This document shows, one piece after another, positions 26,220 through 35,426 of a stretch of DNA of 64,000 bases. The translations under genes and the position numbers were made by a program. How positions within the stretch are numbered: the first letter of the stretch is position 1; every line of letters starts with the position of its first letter. Below the pieces are notes generated by a model. That model made no database searches. It was not told where the DNA came from and saw nothing but the letters and a program-made list of their open reading frames with translations. Origin of the DNA: Saccharothrix sp. ST-888. Lineage in GTDB: Bacteria > Actinomycetota > Actinomycetes > Streptomycetales > Streptomycetaceae. The DNA is taken from NCBI RefSeq assembly GCF_000955975.1, contig NZ_JYJF01000015.1, forward strand, positions 1 through 64,000, given 5' to 3'.

Positions 26220-27872
26220 ATGGGCGTGCAGGACCAGTCGGCGCAGGCCAGAGACGCGCAGCGAGTGCTGGTCGGTCGTTACACGCTGGGCGACCGGCTC
26301 GGCCGGGGCGGCATGGGCACGGTCTGGCGGGCCCGGGACGAGATGCTGGACCGCGAGGTCGCGGTCAAGGAGCTGACGGTCAACCACCTCCCCGAGGAGG
26401 AGCTGGAGATTCTCCAGTCCCGGATGAAGCGCGAGGCCAGGGCCGCCGCGCGGATCAAGCACCCGGGCGTGATCACCATCCATGACGTGGTGGAGCAGGA
26501 CGGCCGCCCGTGGATCGTGATGGAGCTGATCGACGGCCGTTCGCTGGCCGACGTGATCAGCCAGGACGGCACCCTGCTGCCCCGGGAGGCCGCCGAGGTC
26601 GGCGTCCAGGTGCTCGCCGCCCTGCACCGGGGCCACCAGCTGGGCGTGCTGCACCGGGACGTGAAGCCCGCCAACGTGCTGCTGGAGCACAACACCGGCC
26701 GGGTGGTGCTGCTGGACTTCGGCATCGCCACCTTCGAGGGCTCCGCCGAGCTGACCCGGCCCGGTGACCTGGTCGGCTCGCCCGACTACCTCGCCCCCGA
26801 GCGCGCCCAGGGCGAGCGTCCGGGGCCGGCCTCCGACCTGTGGGGCCTCGGCGCGACGCTGTACGCGGCCGTGGAGGGCCAGTCGCCGTTCCGCCGCACC
26901 TCGCCGATCACCACGCTGGCGGCGGTGGTCGGCGACCCGCTGCCGGAGCCGCGCCGGGCCGGGGCGCTCGGTCCCGTGCTGGCCGCGCTGATGGCCAAGG
27001 ACCCGGAGGAGCGTCCCGGCGCCGACGAGGCCATGCGGATGCTGACCGAGGTGACCGCCGGGCACACCATCGACATCAAGCCGGCGCCGAAGGTCGAGCA
27101 GCGGATGCCGACCCAGAGCGTCCCGGTGGTGGACCGGCCGGAGGCGGAGGCACCGGCCGCCGAGGAGGCGCAGCCCGCCGCGCCGACCGTCGCCGCCGAG
27201 CCGATACCCGGGCCCGCGGCGGCCACCCCGGCCGGGCCGCCCGCCGCGGCGAAGCCCGCGCGGCGCAAGGGCCTGCGGATCGCGGTGGGCCTGGTGGTCG
27301 CCGCGGTGCTGGCCGGCGGCGCCGTGTACGCGGCGCCCAAGCTGCTGCACCACAACCCGACCGCGCAGGACCCGGGCCCCGCCGTGACCATCTCCGAGGC
27401 GCCCACCGCACCCGGCCCGGCGCCGAGCGGCTACAGCTGGGTGGACGATCCGGCGGGCTTCCGCTTCCCGGTGCCCAACGAGCGCCCGCCGTGGGTGCGT
27501 TCGACGGACAACCTCGGCCAGATCCTCTACAGCCCGGACGGCCGGATCCACTTCCTGCAGTTCGCGGTCACCGTCGGACAGCCGCTGACCCCGCGTGAGC
27601 ACTTCCTCCAGATGGAGGAGGGCATCACCAAGACGCTGGGCAACTACCACCGCGAGAACCTGGCCGACACCAAGGTGAACGGTCACGAGGCCGCCTCCTG
27701 GGAGTTCACCTTCACCGCGACGGACGGCACGCGGCGGCACGCCAAGGAGGTGGAGTTCCGGGACGACAACGGCACCTCGTACGGCATCTACGTGTCCGCC
27801 CCGGACAAGGACTGGATCACCGCGCAGCGGCGGTTCACCACGGTGCTCAACAACTTCACCCCGCTGCGCTGA
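26220..27872 (+). CDS. Transmembrane Ser/Thr protein kinase (Pkn/Hanks type)
   Basis: The kinase domain (residues about 18-285) is intact: GRGGMGTVWRARDEM, Lys50 (VAVKELTV), Asp147 (HRDVKPANV), DFG in LLDFGIATFEG, and GSPDYLAPERAQG. A linker rich in Pro/Ala/Glu leads to one membrane segment near residues 353-373 (LRIAVGLVVAAVLAGGAVYA). The outer domain of about 150 residues (SWVDDPAGFRFPVPNERPPW...) resembles the outer domain of the kinase at 22279, so the two kinases are probably old duplicates around the pseudokinase. A possible promoter is TTCCGG-N17-TAACCT at 26100-26128. Confidence 0.93.
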   Translation: MGVQDQSAQARDAQRVLVGRYTLGDRLGRGGMGTVWRARDEMLDREVAVKELTVNHLPEEELEILQSRMKREARAAARIKHPGVITIHDVVEQDGRPWIVMELIDGRSLADVISQDGTLLPREAAEVGVQVLAALHRGHQLGVLHRDVKPANVLLEHNTGRVVLLDFGIATFEGSAELTRPGDLVGSPDYLAPERAQGERPGPASDLWGLGATLYAAVEGQSPFRRTSPITTLAAVVGDPLPEPRRAGALGPVLAALMAKDPEERPGADEAMRMLTEVTAGHTIDIKPAPKVEQRMPTQSVPVVDRPEAEAPAAEEAQPAAPTVAAEPIPGPAAATPAGPPAAAKPARRKGLRIAVGLVVAAVLAGGAVYAAPKLLHHNPTAQDPGPAVTISEAPTAPGPAPSGYSWVDDPAGFRFPVPNERPPWVRSTDNLGQILYSPDGRIHFLQFAVTVGQPLTPREHFLQMEEGITKTLGNYHRENLADTKVNGHEAASWEFTFTATDGTRRHAKEVEFRDDNGTSYGIYVSAPDKDWITAQRRFTTVLNNFTPLR

Positions 27873-27966
27873 CCGGCTTCGCCCCGCTGCAACGACCGGC
27901 CGGGACGGGAAAATCGCGTGTTACCGACGGGTACCGCACCGGCGGCCGAGCGCCTAGGCTGCGCCC

Positions 27967-29598
27967 ATGACGGACATCACGGCAGACGGTCAGGCCCCCG
28001 TCCGGGGCGAGCTGCGCAATCCGGCGGCCGGCGGCGGCGCCCGTACGGTCGCCTCGGCCATCCCGGCGTCGCTGGTCGCCCGGCTGGTCCAGGGCGTCAC
28101 CGCGACCGGTGAACCCGAGCTGGTGCACACCACCGCACCGCTCACCGGCGAGCGGCTCGCCACCCTGCCGGAGTCCACTCCGGCCGACGTCGAGGTGGCC
28201 TACCAGCTGGCCCGGCGCGCGCAGCGCAGCTGGGCCGCGCTGCCGGTCCGCCGCCGCGCCGCCGTGCTGCTGCGCTTCCACGACCTGCTGCTCAAGCGGC
28301 AGGACGAGGTGCTCGACCTGATCCAGGCCGAGACCGGCAAGGCCCGGCTGCACGCCTTCGAGGAGGTGCTGGCCGCCGCGATGGCCGCCCGGCACTACGG
28401 CCGCCAGGCCCCCGGCTACCTGCGCGACCGCCGCCGCTCCGGCGCCGTCCCGGTGCTCACCCACGCGGTGGAGTCCCGCCGGGCCAAGGGTGTGATCGGG
28501 CAGATCTCCCCCTGGAACTACCCGCTGGAGCTCTCCGTCGGCGACGCCCTGCCCGCCTTCGCGGCAGGCAACGCCGTGGTCAACAAGCCCGACACGCAGA
28601 CCGCGCTGACCGCCCTGTGGGCCCGCGAGCTGCTGGTCGAGGCGGGTCTGCCCGCCGACCTCTGGCAGATCGTGATCGGCGACGGTCCGGTGATCGGCCC
28701 CGCCGTGGTCGAGCACGCCGACTACGTCTCCTTCACCGGCTCCACCCGGACCGGCCGCCAGGTCGCCCAGCAGGCCGCCGGCCGCCTGGTCGGCGCCTCG
28801 CTGGAACTCGGCGGCAAGAACGCCATGCTGGTGCTCGCCGACGCCGACCTCGACCGTGCCGCCGAGGGGGCCGTCCGCGCCTGCTTCTCCTCCGCGGGCC
28901 AGCTCTGCATCTCCATCGAACGCCTCTTCGTGCACCGCTCGGTGGCCGACGCCTTCCTGGACCGCTTCGTCGCCCGCACCGCGGCGCTGCGCCTGGGCGG
29001 CGGCCTGGCCTACGGGGCGGACATGGGCTCGCTGGTCTCGCAGCGGCAGCTGGAGACCGTCACCCGGCACGTCGAGGAGGCCGCCAAGGCCGGGGCCAGT
29101 GTGCTCACCGGCGGACGGCCCCGGCCCGACCTCGGCCCGCTCTTCTACGAGCCGACCATCCTGGACGGCGTCACCCCCGAGATGGCGGTCTGCGCCGAGG
29201 AGACCTTCGGGCCGGTCGTCTCGATCTACCGCTTCGACACCGAGGAGGAGGCCGTCACCGCCGCCAACGCCACCCCGTACGGCCTCAACTCCAGCGTCTG
29301 GACCGCCGACCCGCGCCGCGGCCGGGCCGTCGCCGCCCGGCTGCGCACCGGCACGGTCAACGTCAACGAGGCGTATGCGGCGGCGTACGGCTCGGTCGCC
29401 TCGCCGATGGGCGGGATGGGCGACTCCGGGCTCGGCCGCCGGCACGGCGCCGAGGGCATCCTGCGCTACACCGAGGCGCAGACCATAGCCACCCAGCGGC
29501 TGATGCCGCTCGCGCCGGCCTTCGGCCTGGACGACGAGCGCTTCGCGGCGCTCTTCACCACCGGACTCAAGGCGATGAAGGCGTTCCGGCTCAAGTAG
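27967..29598 (+). CDS. gabD2: Succinate-semialdehyde dehydrogenase (NADP+), aldehyde dehydrogenase superfamily
   Basis: A 543-residue aldehyde dehydrogenase: general base Glu280 (LELGGKN), catalytic Cys314 (SSAGQLCISIERL), cofactor-binding SPWNYPLEL, and FTGSTRTG. The overall sequence, including the roughly 40-residue N-terminal extension, fits the actinobacterial GabD2 type that converts succinic semialdehyde to succinate; substrate is inferred from the family. TAGGCT (27954-27959) lies 8 bases before the ATG, which suggests a leaderless mRNA. The following oxidoreductase gene starts 86 bases downstream and may be cotranscribed. Confidence 0.9.
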   Translation: MTDITADGQAPVRGELRNPAAGGGARTVASAIPASLVARLVQGVTATGEPELVHTTAPLTGERLATLPESTPADVEVAYQLARRAQRSWAALPVRRRAAVLLRFHDLLLKRQDEVLDLIQAETGKARLHAFEEVLAAAMAARHYGRQAPGYLRDRRRSGAVPVLTHAVESRRAKGVIGQISPWNYPLELSVGDALPAFAAGNAVVNKPDTQTALTALWARELLVEAGLPADLWQIVIGDGPVIGPAVVEHADYVSFTGSTRTGRQVAQQAAGRLVGASLELGGKNAMLVLADADLDRAAEGAVRACFSSAGQLCISIERLFVHRSVADAFLDRFVARTAALRLGGGLAYGADMGSLVSQRQLETVTRHVEEAAKAGASVLTGGRPRPDLGPLFYEPTILDGVTPEMAVCAEETFGPVVSIYRFDTEEEAVTAANATPYGLNSSVWTADPRRGRAVAARLRTGTVNVNEAYAAAYGSVASPMGGMGDSGLGRRHGAEGILRYTEAQTIATQRLMPLAPAFGLDDERFAALFTTGLKAMKAFRLK

Positions 29599-29683
29599 CC
29601 GGCCGGGCCCGTCGGCTCGGGGACGGTCGGCTCCTGGGTGGTCAACTCCCTTTTGGTGCAAGGTGCTTCGAAGGAGTAGCGGC

Positions 29684-31519
29684 ATGGCGGTCGAGGGTGC
29701 GCACGACTACGACGTGGTGGTGGTCGGCTCCGGTTTCGGCGGTTCGGTCGCGGCCCTGCGGCTGACCGAGAAGGGCTACCGGGTCGCCGTCCTGGAGGCC
29801 GGACGGCGGTTCGGCCCGGACGAGCTGCCCAGGACCTCCTGGGACGCCAGGAACTACCTCTGGGCGCCGGCCCTCGGCCTGTACGGCATCCAGCGGATCC
29901 ACCTGCTGGCCAACGTCCTGGTGCTCGGCGGCGCCGGCGTCGGCGGCGGCTCGCTCAACTACGCCAACACCCTGTACGTCCCGCCGAAGCCGTTCTTCGA
30001 GGACCGGCAGTGGCGGGACATCACCGACTGGCAGGACGAGCTCGCCCCCTTCTACGACCAGGCGCAGCGGATGCTCGGGGTGCGCACCAACCCGACCGTG
30101 ACCCCGTCCGACGTCCATCTCCGGGCCGCCGCCGAGAAGATGGGCGTCGGGCACACCTTCCACCTCGCGCCGGTCGGCGTCTTCTTCGGCGACGGCAAGG
30201 ACGCGGACGGGGCCGCGAAGGCCGCCCCCGGCGAGGAGGCCGAGGACCCGTACTTCGGCGGGGCGGGCCCGCGCCGCAGGGCGTGCATCGAGTGCGGCGA
30301 GTGCATGACCGGCTGCCGCCACGGTGCCAAGAACACGCTCACCGAGAACTACCTGTTCCTCGCCGAACGCAACGGTGCCGAGATCCACCCGCTCACCACG
30401 GTGGAGCGGATCAGGCCGCTGGACGCGGGCGGCTTCGCCGTGGACGTCCGGCGGACCAACTCGCCCGCGCGGGACCGGGTCACCGCCGGGGCGAGGACGG
30501 TCACCGCCGCCGAGGTGGTGGTCGCCGCCGGGACGTACGGCACCCAGACGCTGCTGCACCGGATGCGTGACCGGGGCCACCTGCCGGCGATCTCCGCCCG
30601 GCTCGGCGAGCTCACCCGCACCAACTCCGAGGCGCTGGTGGGTGCTTCGACCACGGACCGGCGCTACGCCAAGGTGGCGTCCGCCCCCGGCCGGGACTCC
30701 GGGGCCGGGGGCCGGGTCGACTTCACCAAGGGGGTGGCCATCACCTCCTCGATCCACCCGGACGGGAACACCCACATCGAGCCCGTGCGGTACGGCAAGG
30801 GGTCCAACGCGATGGGGGCGCTGAGCATCCAGCAAGTGCCCGGCGCCGGGCGCGGACCGCGCTGGCTGCGCTTCGCCGTCACGGCGGCCAGGCATCCGCT
30901 GATCTTCGCGCAGTCGGTGAACCAGTACCGCTGGTCGGAGAAGACCATCATCGGGCTGGTGATGCAGTCACTGGACAACTCGCTGACCGTGTCACTGAAG
31001 AAGACCGGCCTGGGAAAGGGCAGGCTCACCTCCCGGCAGGGCCACGGGACGCCCAACCCGACCTGGATTCCCGCCGCGGAGGAAGGTGCCAAGGCGCTGG
31101 CCGAGTCCATCAACGGTTTCGCCGGCGGCACCGTCGGTGAGATCTTCGACATCCCGATGACCGCCCACTTCATCGGCGGCTGCCCGATCTCGGACCGTCC
31201 CGAGCACGGCGTCATCGACCCCTACCAGCGGCTCCACGGCTACCCCGGCATCAGCGTGGTGGACGGCTCGGCGATCTCCGCCAACCTCGGCGTCAACCCT
31301 TCGCTGACCATCACGGCCCAGGCCGAGCGGGCCATGTCAATGTGGCCGAACCGGGGCGAGGCCGACCCCAGGCCCGGGCAGGGCGAGGCCTACCGGCGGG
31401 TGGCGCCGGTGGCTCCGGTTCGCCCGGCGGTGCCGGCGGGGGCCTTCGGGGAGCTGCGGCTTCCGCTGCTGGCGGTGCCGGAGGTTCCGGCGCGGGTGAC
31501 CAGGCAGGGCGGGTCTTAA
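29684..31519 (+). CDS. GMC-family FAD oxidoreductase (cholesterol-oxidase-like) with a four-Cys insert
   Basis: A 611-residue flavoenzyme: FAD-binding GSGFGGSVAALRL (from residue 16), GGAGVGGGSLNYAN, and the C-terminal MTAHFIGGCPIS and GVNPSLTITAQAE region typical of cholesterol-oxidase-like GMC proteins. It has no export signal. A short insert has CIECGECMTGC starting at Cys201 (Cys201, 204, 207 and 211), spaced like a 4Fe-4S ferredoxin motif (C-x2-C-x2-C-x3-C), as seen in some relatives. The substrate is unknown. ATG start at 29684 with AAGGAG. The last 80 residues are Pro/Arg-rich and poorly conserved. Confidence 0.88.
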   Translation: MAVEGAHDYDVVVVGSGFGGSVAALRLTEKGYRVAVLEAGRRFGPDELPRTSWDARNYLWAPALGLYGIQRIHLLANVLVLGGAGVGGGSLNYANTLYVPPKPFFEDRQWRDITDWQDELAPFYDQAQRMLGVRTNPTVTPSDVHLRAAAEKMGVGHTFHLAPVGVFFGDGKDADGAAKAAPGEEAEDPYFGGAGPRRRACIECGECMTGCRHGAKNTLTENYLFLAERNGAEIHPLTTVERIRPLDAGGFAVDVRRTNSPARDRVTAGARTVTAAEVVVAAGTYGTQTLLHRMRDRGHLPAISARLGELTRTNSEALVGASTTDRRYAKVASAPGRDSGAGGRVDFTKGVAITSSIHPDGNTHIEPVRYGKGSNAMGALSIQQVPGAGRGPRWLRFAVTAARHPLIFAQSVNQYRWSEKTIIGLVMQSLDNSLTVSLKKTGLGKGRLTSRQGHGTPNPTWIPAAEEGAKALAESINGFAGGTVGEIFDIPMTAHFIGGCPISDRPEHGVIDPYQRLHGYPGISVVDGSAISANLGVNPSLTITAQAERAMSMWPNRGEADPRPGQGEAYRRVAPVAPVRPAVPAGAFGELRLPLLAVPEVPARVTRQGGS

Positions 31520-31534
31520 GCTCGCCGCCAGTAG

Positions 31535-31699
31535 GTTGCACCACCGGGGGCGCGGGGAACGGCGCGATCAGTCCGCCGCCAAGGTGCATGGTTTCTCGCT
31601 CAGTTCCCCGTGTCCCTGGGTAGTGCAACGGGATCGAGTGCCTGGGTTTCCGCGGTGCGTGGTTTCTCGCGCAGTTCCCCGCGCCCCTGGTGGTGCAGC
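31535..31699. repeat. Three copies of a dispersed Streptomyces repeat, one inverted
   Basis: Copy A (31535-31567) has GGGGCGCGGGGAAC in forward sense. Copies B (31586-31630) and C (31657-31699) have GTTCCCCGYGYCCCTGG, the reverse sense, each next to GGTTTCTCG. A and C match over about 33 bases with three mismatches, so the RNA can fold into a long stem. GC-rich elements with this core occur in many copies in Streptomyces genomes (from memory). Confidence 0.7.
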
Positions 31700-31731
31700 C
31701 TGAGCGGTTGCCGAAGGTTGCTCGGAGAGGG

Positions 31732-31763
31732 CAAAGGGCCCCGCGGGGGAACGGGGCCCTTTG
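31732..31763. terminator. Strong hairpin
   Basis: Perfect 12-base arms (CAAAGGGCCCCG and complement) with an 8-base loop. No gene ends nearby, so either it ends readthrough from the oxidoreductase gene 210 bases upstream or an unseen short transcript uses it. Confidence 0.75.
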
Positions 31764-32643
31764 TCGCTCAGCACGCGGCGTCAGGGCAGCACCGGTGCTG
31801 GGGTGACGGCGCCGGGGGAGGAGCGCCGTCCGGACGGTTGGCTGGTGGCTCGCGCCGGATGCTCGGGTCGGTTCATCCCTCACGGAGCGTGAGGTGACAA
31901 CCGTTTTCTTCAAGCGCTCCGAGCGGCTGCCCGGCGCAGCGAGGGTGCGCTGTACGAGGGACCGGCCGACCCCCGCAACCAGCATCGTGGTGGACGGAGC
32001 CCTTACTGTGCAACCGATTCGACGCAGTTCGGCACAGTCCAATTTTCGGCGACCGGGCTGGCGTACCCTGTCCGCCGCACGGCGGGGCACCCCTCACGCC
32101 TTCCCGGGCGGGGGGTCAGGCCGACTACGGTCCGTAGTAGTGCCGGGCCGAGGGCGCACAGGCGTACGTCGGGGGCGGTTGGAGCGGGCGGTCGGCGCGG
32201 GCGGTGCCGACCTGGACGGTGCGGTGGCCGGGACCGGGCGTCCCAGGTCCCGGCCGCCGCACCTCCATTGGTCAGTCGTGACCGGAGGCTGTCCCCTGCC
32301 GGCCGGTCACTGCACCCGCGCACGGTCCCACGGCGGGCCGCGCCCGGTCTGGCCGGGGGCGGCGGCGCCACGCGTGCGGGTGGACTGAGGTGAGATCCAC
32401 GCGTGGTTCGGTGCCCGTGCCGGGCGGCCCGAACCTGGGGGGTGCGAGGCGCTCGTACGGTCGTCCGGTGCAACGATTCGCCGCACCGCGGGGTCACGGG
32501 GCGGCGGGATGGCAACTGGGTGAAGCCACAGTCTTCCGGCCGCCCGGTAGACTCAAGTGCAGACACCCCCACCAGTCGCCACCACCCTGACCAGGGGCGT
32601 GCTGCGCGCTGTACCTCTCGATACCGCTGCCGGAAGGCCGTCC

Positions 32644-34239
32644 GTGTCCTCTGCTATCCCCGACAAGAACGCACACGAGCTCGACACCGTCCTGGTCGTC
32701 GACTTCGGTGCCCAGTACGCCCAGCTCATCGCCCGTCGGGTGCGTGAGGCGCGGGTCTACAGCGAGATCGTGCCGAGCACCATGCCGGTTGCAGAGATGC
32801 TCGCCAAGAACCCGAAGGCGATCATCCTCTCCGGTGGCCCGTCCTCGGTCTACGAGGAGGGCGCACCGCAGCTCGACCGCGCCATCTTCGAGGCCGGTGT
32901 GCCGGTCTTCGGGATGTGCTACGGCTTCCAGCTGATGGCCGTCACCCTCGGCGGCACGGTGGACAACACCGGTGCCCGCGAGTACGGCCGCACCCCGCTG
33001 GCGGTCTCCAAGCCCGGCTCCACCCTGTTCGAGGGCACCCCGGCGCAGCAGTCGGTCTGGATGTCGCACGGCGACGCCTGCTCGGCCGCCCCCGAGGGCT
33101 TCACCGTCACCGCGTCCACCGACGTGGTCCCGGTCGCCGCCTTCGAGAACGACGAGAAGAAGCTCTACGGCGTCCAGTACCACCCCGAGGTGCTGCACTC
33201 CGACCACGGCCAGCAGGTGCTGGAGCACTTCCTGTACCGCGGCGCCGGGATCGCCCCGACCTGGACCACCACCAACGTGGTCGACGAGCAGGTCGCGCTG
33301 ATCCGCGAGCAGGTCGGCACCAAGCGCGCCATCTGCGGCCTCTCCGGCGGCGTGGACTCCGCCGTCGCCGCCGCGCTGGTCCAGAAGGCCATCGGCTCGC
33401 AGCTCACCTGCGTCTACGTCGACCACGGTCTGATGCGCAAGGGCGAGACCGAGCAGGTCGAGAAGGACTTCGTCGCCGCGACCGGTGTCCAGCTGAAGGT
33501 CGTGGACGCGCAGGAGCGCTTCCTGACCGCGCTCGCCGGGGTCAGCGACCCCGAGGAGAAGCGCAAGATCATCGGCCGGGAGTTCATCCGGGTCTTCGAG
33601 CAGGCCCAGGCGGAGATCATCGCCGAGGCCGGCGCCTCGGGCGAGCCGGTCGAGTTCCTGGTGCAGGGCACCCTCTACCCGGACGTGGTCGAGTCCGGTG
33701 GCGGCACCGGCACCGCGAACATCAAGTCGCACCACAACGTCGGCGGCCTGCCCGAGGACCTCGAGTTCCAGCTGGTCGAGCCGCTGCGCCAGCTGTTCAA
33801 GGACGAGGTCCGGATGGTCGGCCAGGAGCTCGGCCTGCCGGAGGAGATCGTCCAGCGCCAGCCCTTCCCGGGCCCGGGTCTGGGCATCCGGATCGTCGGC
33901 GAGGTCACCAAGGACCGCCTGGACCTGCTCCGCGAGGCCGACGCCATCGCCCGCGAGGAGCTGACCGCGGCCGGTCTGGACCGCGAGATCTGGCAGTGCC
34001 CGGTGGTCCTGCTCGCGGACGTCCGCAGCGTCGGCGTCCAGGGCGACGGCCGCACCTACGGCCACCCGATCGTGCTGCGCCCGGTCTCCTCCGAGGACGC
34101 CATGACGGCCGACTGGTCGCGTCTGCCCTACGACGTGCTGGCCCGGATCTCCACCCGGATCACCAACGAGGTCCCCGAGGTGAACCGCGTCGTGCTGGAT
34201 TGCACCAGCAAGCCGCCGGGCACCATCGAGTGGGAGTAG
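32644..34239 (+). CDS. guaA: GMP synthase (glutamine-hydrolysing)
   Basis: GuaA converts XMP to GMP with ATP and glutamine ammonia. The N-terminal glutamine amidotransferase has its nucleophile in VFGMCYGFQ and its His-Glu pair in YGVQYHPEVLHS. The ATP pyrophosphatase P-loop is CGLSGGVDSAVAAAL. The C-terminal dimerisation domain ends CTSKPPGTIEWE. There are 531 residues. Start: GTG at 32644 with GGAAGG upstream; an in-frame extension to 32557 lacks family features. Two stacked hairpins follow. Confidence 0.97.
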   Translation: MSSAIPDKNAHELDTVLVVDFGAQYAQLIARRVREARVYSEIVPSTMPVAEMLAKNPKAIILSGGPSSVYEEGAPQLDRAIFEAGVPVFGMCYGFQLMAVTLGGTVDNTGAREYGRTPLAVSKPGSTLFEGTPAQQSVWMSHGDACSAAPEGFTVTASTDVVPVAAFENDEKKLYGVQYHPEVLHSDHGQQVLEHFLYRGAGIAPTWTTTNVVDEQVALIREQVGTKRAICGLSGGVDSAVAAALVQKAIGSQLTCVYVDHGLMRKGETEQVEKDFVAATGVQLKVVDAQERFLTALAGVSDPEEKRKIIGREFIRVFEQAQAEIIAEAGASGEPVEFLVQGTLYPDVVESGGGTGTANIKSHHNVGGLPEDLEFQLVEPLRQLFKDEVRMVGQELGLPEEIVQRQPFPGPGLGIRIVGEVTKDRLDLLREADAIAREELTAAGLDREIWQCPVVLLADVRSVGVQGDGRTYGHPIVLRPVSSEDAMTADWSRLPYDVLARISTRITNEVPEVNRVVLDCTSKPPGTIEWE

Positions 34240-34256
34240 TCTCCCCCGGTTCCGAA

Positions 34257-34325
34257 CGGCCGCGCCGTCGCCTCCGTATCCACGGGAGCGGCGGCGCGGC
34301 CGTCTGCCGTTTGCACGGCAGACGG
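34257..34325 (+). terminator. Double hairpin terminator after guaA
   Basis: The first stem pairs CGGCCGCGCCG (34257-34267) with its complement at 34292-34302. The second is CCGTCTGCCGT-TTGC-ACGGCAGACGG (34300-34325), followed by GAAAA. They overlap slightly, so they may be alternative folds. Confidence 0.85.
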
Positions 34326-34400
34326 GAAAAGCCGTCCGAAACAGGGCAGAATCGGACCGGACCGGTCAGCAGTTGACAGGCAGTGAACGAAGGGGTCGGC

Positions 34401-35420
34401 ATGGCGGCGGCGCACGACGGACAGGAACGGTCTGGCAGAGCCGAGCGGTTGGCAGAGCTGCGGGCGATGGCCACCCGGTACGCTCTGCTGCCGCTGCGGA
34501 TCTTCCTCGGGCTCACCTTCGTCTACGCGGCCGTCGACAAGCTCGCCGACGCGCACTACCTGGCGGGCGTCGGTGACGTGGCCTCCTTCTACTCGCAGAC
34601 CCGGGCGGTCAGGTCGTCCAGCCCGGTCGGCGTCCTGCTCGGCCCCGCCCTGCACGCGCCCACCTTCTTCGCCCTGCTCATCGCCTTCGGCGAGCTGGCG
34701 GTCGGGCTCGGCACGCTCTTCGGGCTCTGGGGCCGGCTGGCGGCGCTCGGCGGCGCGCTGATCAGCCTCGTCCTCGCCCTGACCGTCAGCTGGAACGTCA
34801 CGCCGTACTACCTCGGCAACGACCTCGCCTACCTGCTGGCCTGGACCCCGTTGCTGCTGGCCGGGACGCCGTACCTGTCGATCGACGGCTACCTCATCCG
34901 GCGGGCCGAACGCGACCGGGAGCGCGGCCTGGTCGAGGGGCAGGTCCACCGGCGCTCCCTGATGGACGGCGGGATCGCGGCCGTCGCGCTCGGCGGGGGC
35001 GGACTGCTCGCCGGGTCGCTGACGGCCACCTTCGGGCGCCCGAAGAAGACCGCAGCGGCCATCCCGGGCACCACCCCGGCAGCGCCGGCACCCTCGCCGA
35101 CCGCGGGCGGGAAGGCGTCGGTCGCCGTCTCGGCCGTGCCGGTCGGGGGATCGGCGCAGGTCGCGGACCCGTCGAGCGGTGACGCCGTCTACATCGTGCA
35201 GCCCAAGGAGGGCCAGTTCTGCGGCCTCTCCGCGGTCTGCACCCACTCCGGCTGCACCGTCAACGCCCCCAAGAGCGGACAGCTGTACTGCCCCTGCCAC
35301 GGCTCGCGCTTCGACGCGGCGACCGGCGCGGTGATCAACGGACCGGCGACCAAGCCGCTGCCCAGGTACACCGTCACCAGGAACGGCGACCGGCTGGACC
35401 TCGGGCCCGCCCAGAGCTGA
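34401..35420 (+). CDS. DoxX-like membrane protein fused to a Rieske [2Fe-2S] domain
   Basis: A 339-residue fusion. The N-terminal half (residues about 25-165) is a DoxX-type four-helix membrane domain (LLPLRIFLGLTFVYAAVDKL, ALLIAFGELAVGLGTLFGLW). After a twin-hydrophobic spacer (GGIAAVALGGGGLLAGSLTA) and a Pro/Ala linker comes a Rieske domain with both ligand boxes: CTHSGC (Cys280, His282) and CPCHGS (Cys297, His300), with Cys285 and Cys299 for the structural disulfide. It probably moves electrons at the membrane, perhaps to or from quinones. ATG at 34401 with GAAGGGG; a GTG at 34383 is possible. Confidence 0.88.
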   Translation: MAAAHDGQERSGRAERLAELRAMATRYALLPLRIFLGLTFVYAAVDKLADAHYLAGVGDVASFYSQTRAVRSSSPVGVLLGPALHAPTFFALLIAFGELAVGLGTLFGLWGRLAALGGALISLVLALTVSWNVTPYYLGNDLAYLLAWTPLLLAGTPYLSIDGYLIRRAERDRERGLVEGQVHRRSLMDGGIAAVALGGGGLLAGSLTATFGRPKKTAAAIPGTTPAAPAPSPTAGGKASVAVSAVPVGGSAQVADPSSGDAVYIVQPKEGQFCGLSAVCTHSGCTVNAPKSGQLYCPCHGSRFDAATGAVINGPATKPLPRYTVTRNGDRLDLGPAQS

Positions 35421-35426
35421 ACCGCC

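Larger units (their letters stand above)
31520..32643. other. Gene-free 1.1-kb stretch before guaA
   Basis: No frame here has the codon bias of its neighbours; the open frames on either strand are shadows. It holds three copies of a Streptomyces-type dispersed repeat (31535-31699), a strong terminator (31732-31763), a dyad CCTCACG-GAG-CGTGAGG (31878-31894), a spaced dyad ACTGTGC/GCACAGT (32005-32038) and a near-perfect 15-base palindrome ACTACGG-T-CCGTAGT (32124-32138). TAGACT at 32548-32553 could be the guaA -10 element. Confidence 0.7.

Noticed and set aside
31894..32388. 164-codon plus-strand frame and a 189-codon minus-strand frame (32003-32572) in the gap before guaA
   Set aside because: Neither has the third-position G/C bias of genes here, a ribosome-binding site or any recognisable domain.
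32557..32643. Upstream extension of GuaA
   Set aside because: The extra 29 residues have no counterpart in GMP synthases and cover the likely leader; GTG 32644 has a ribosome-binding site.
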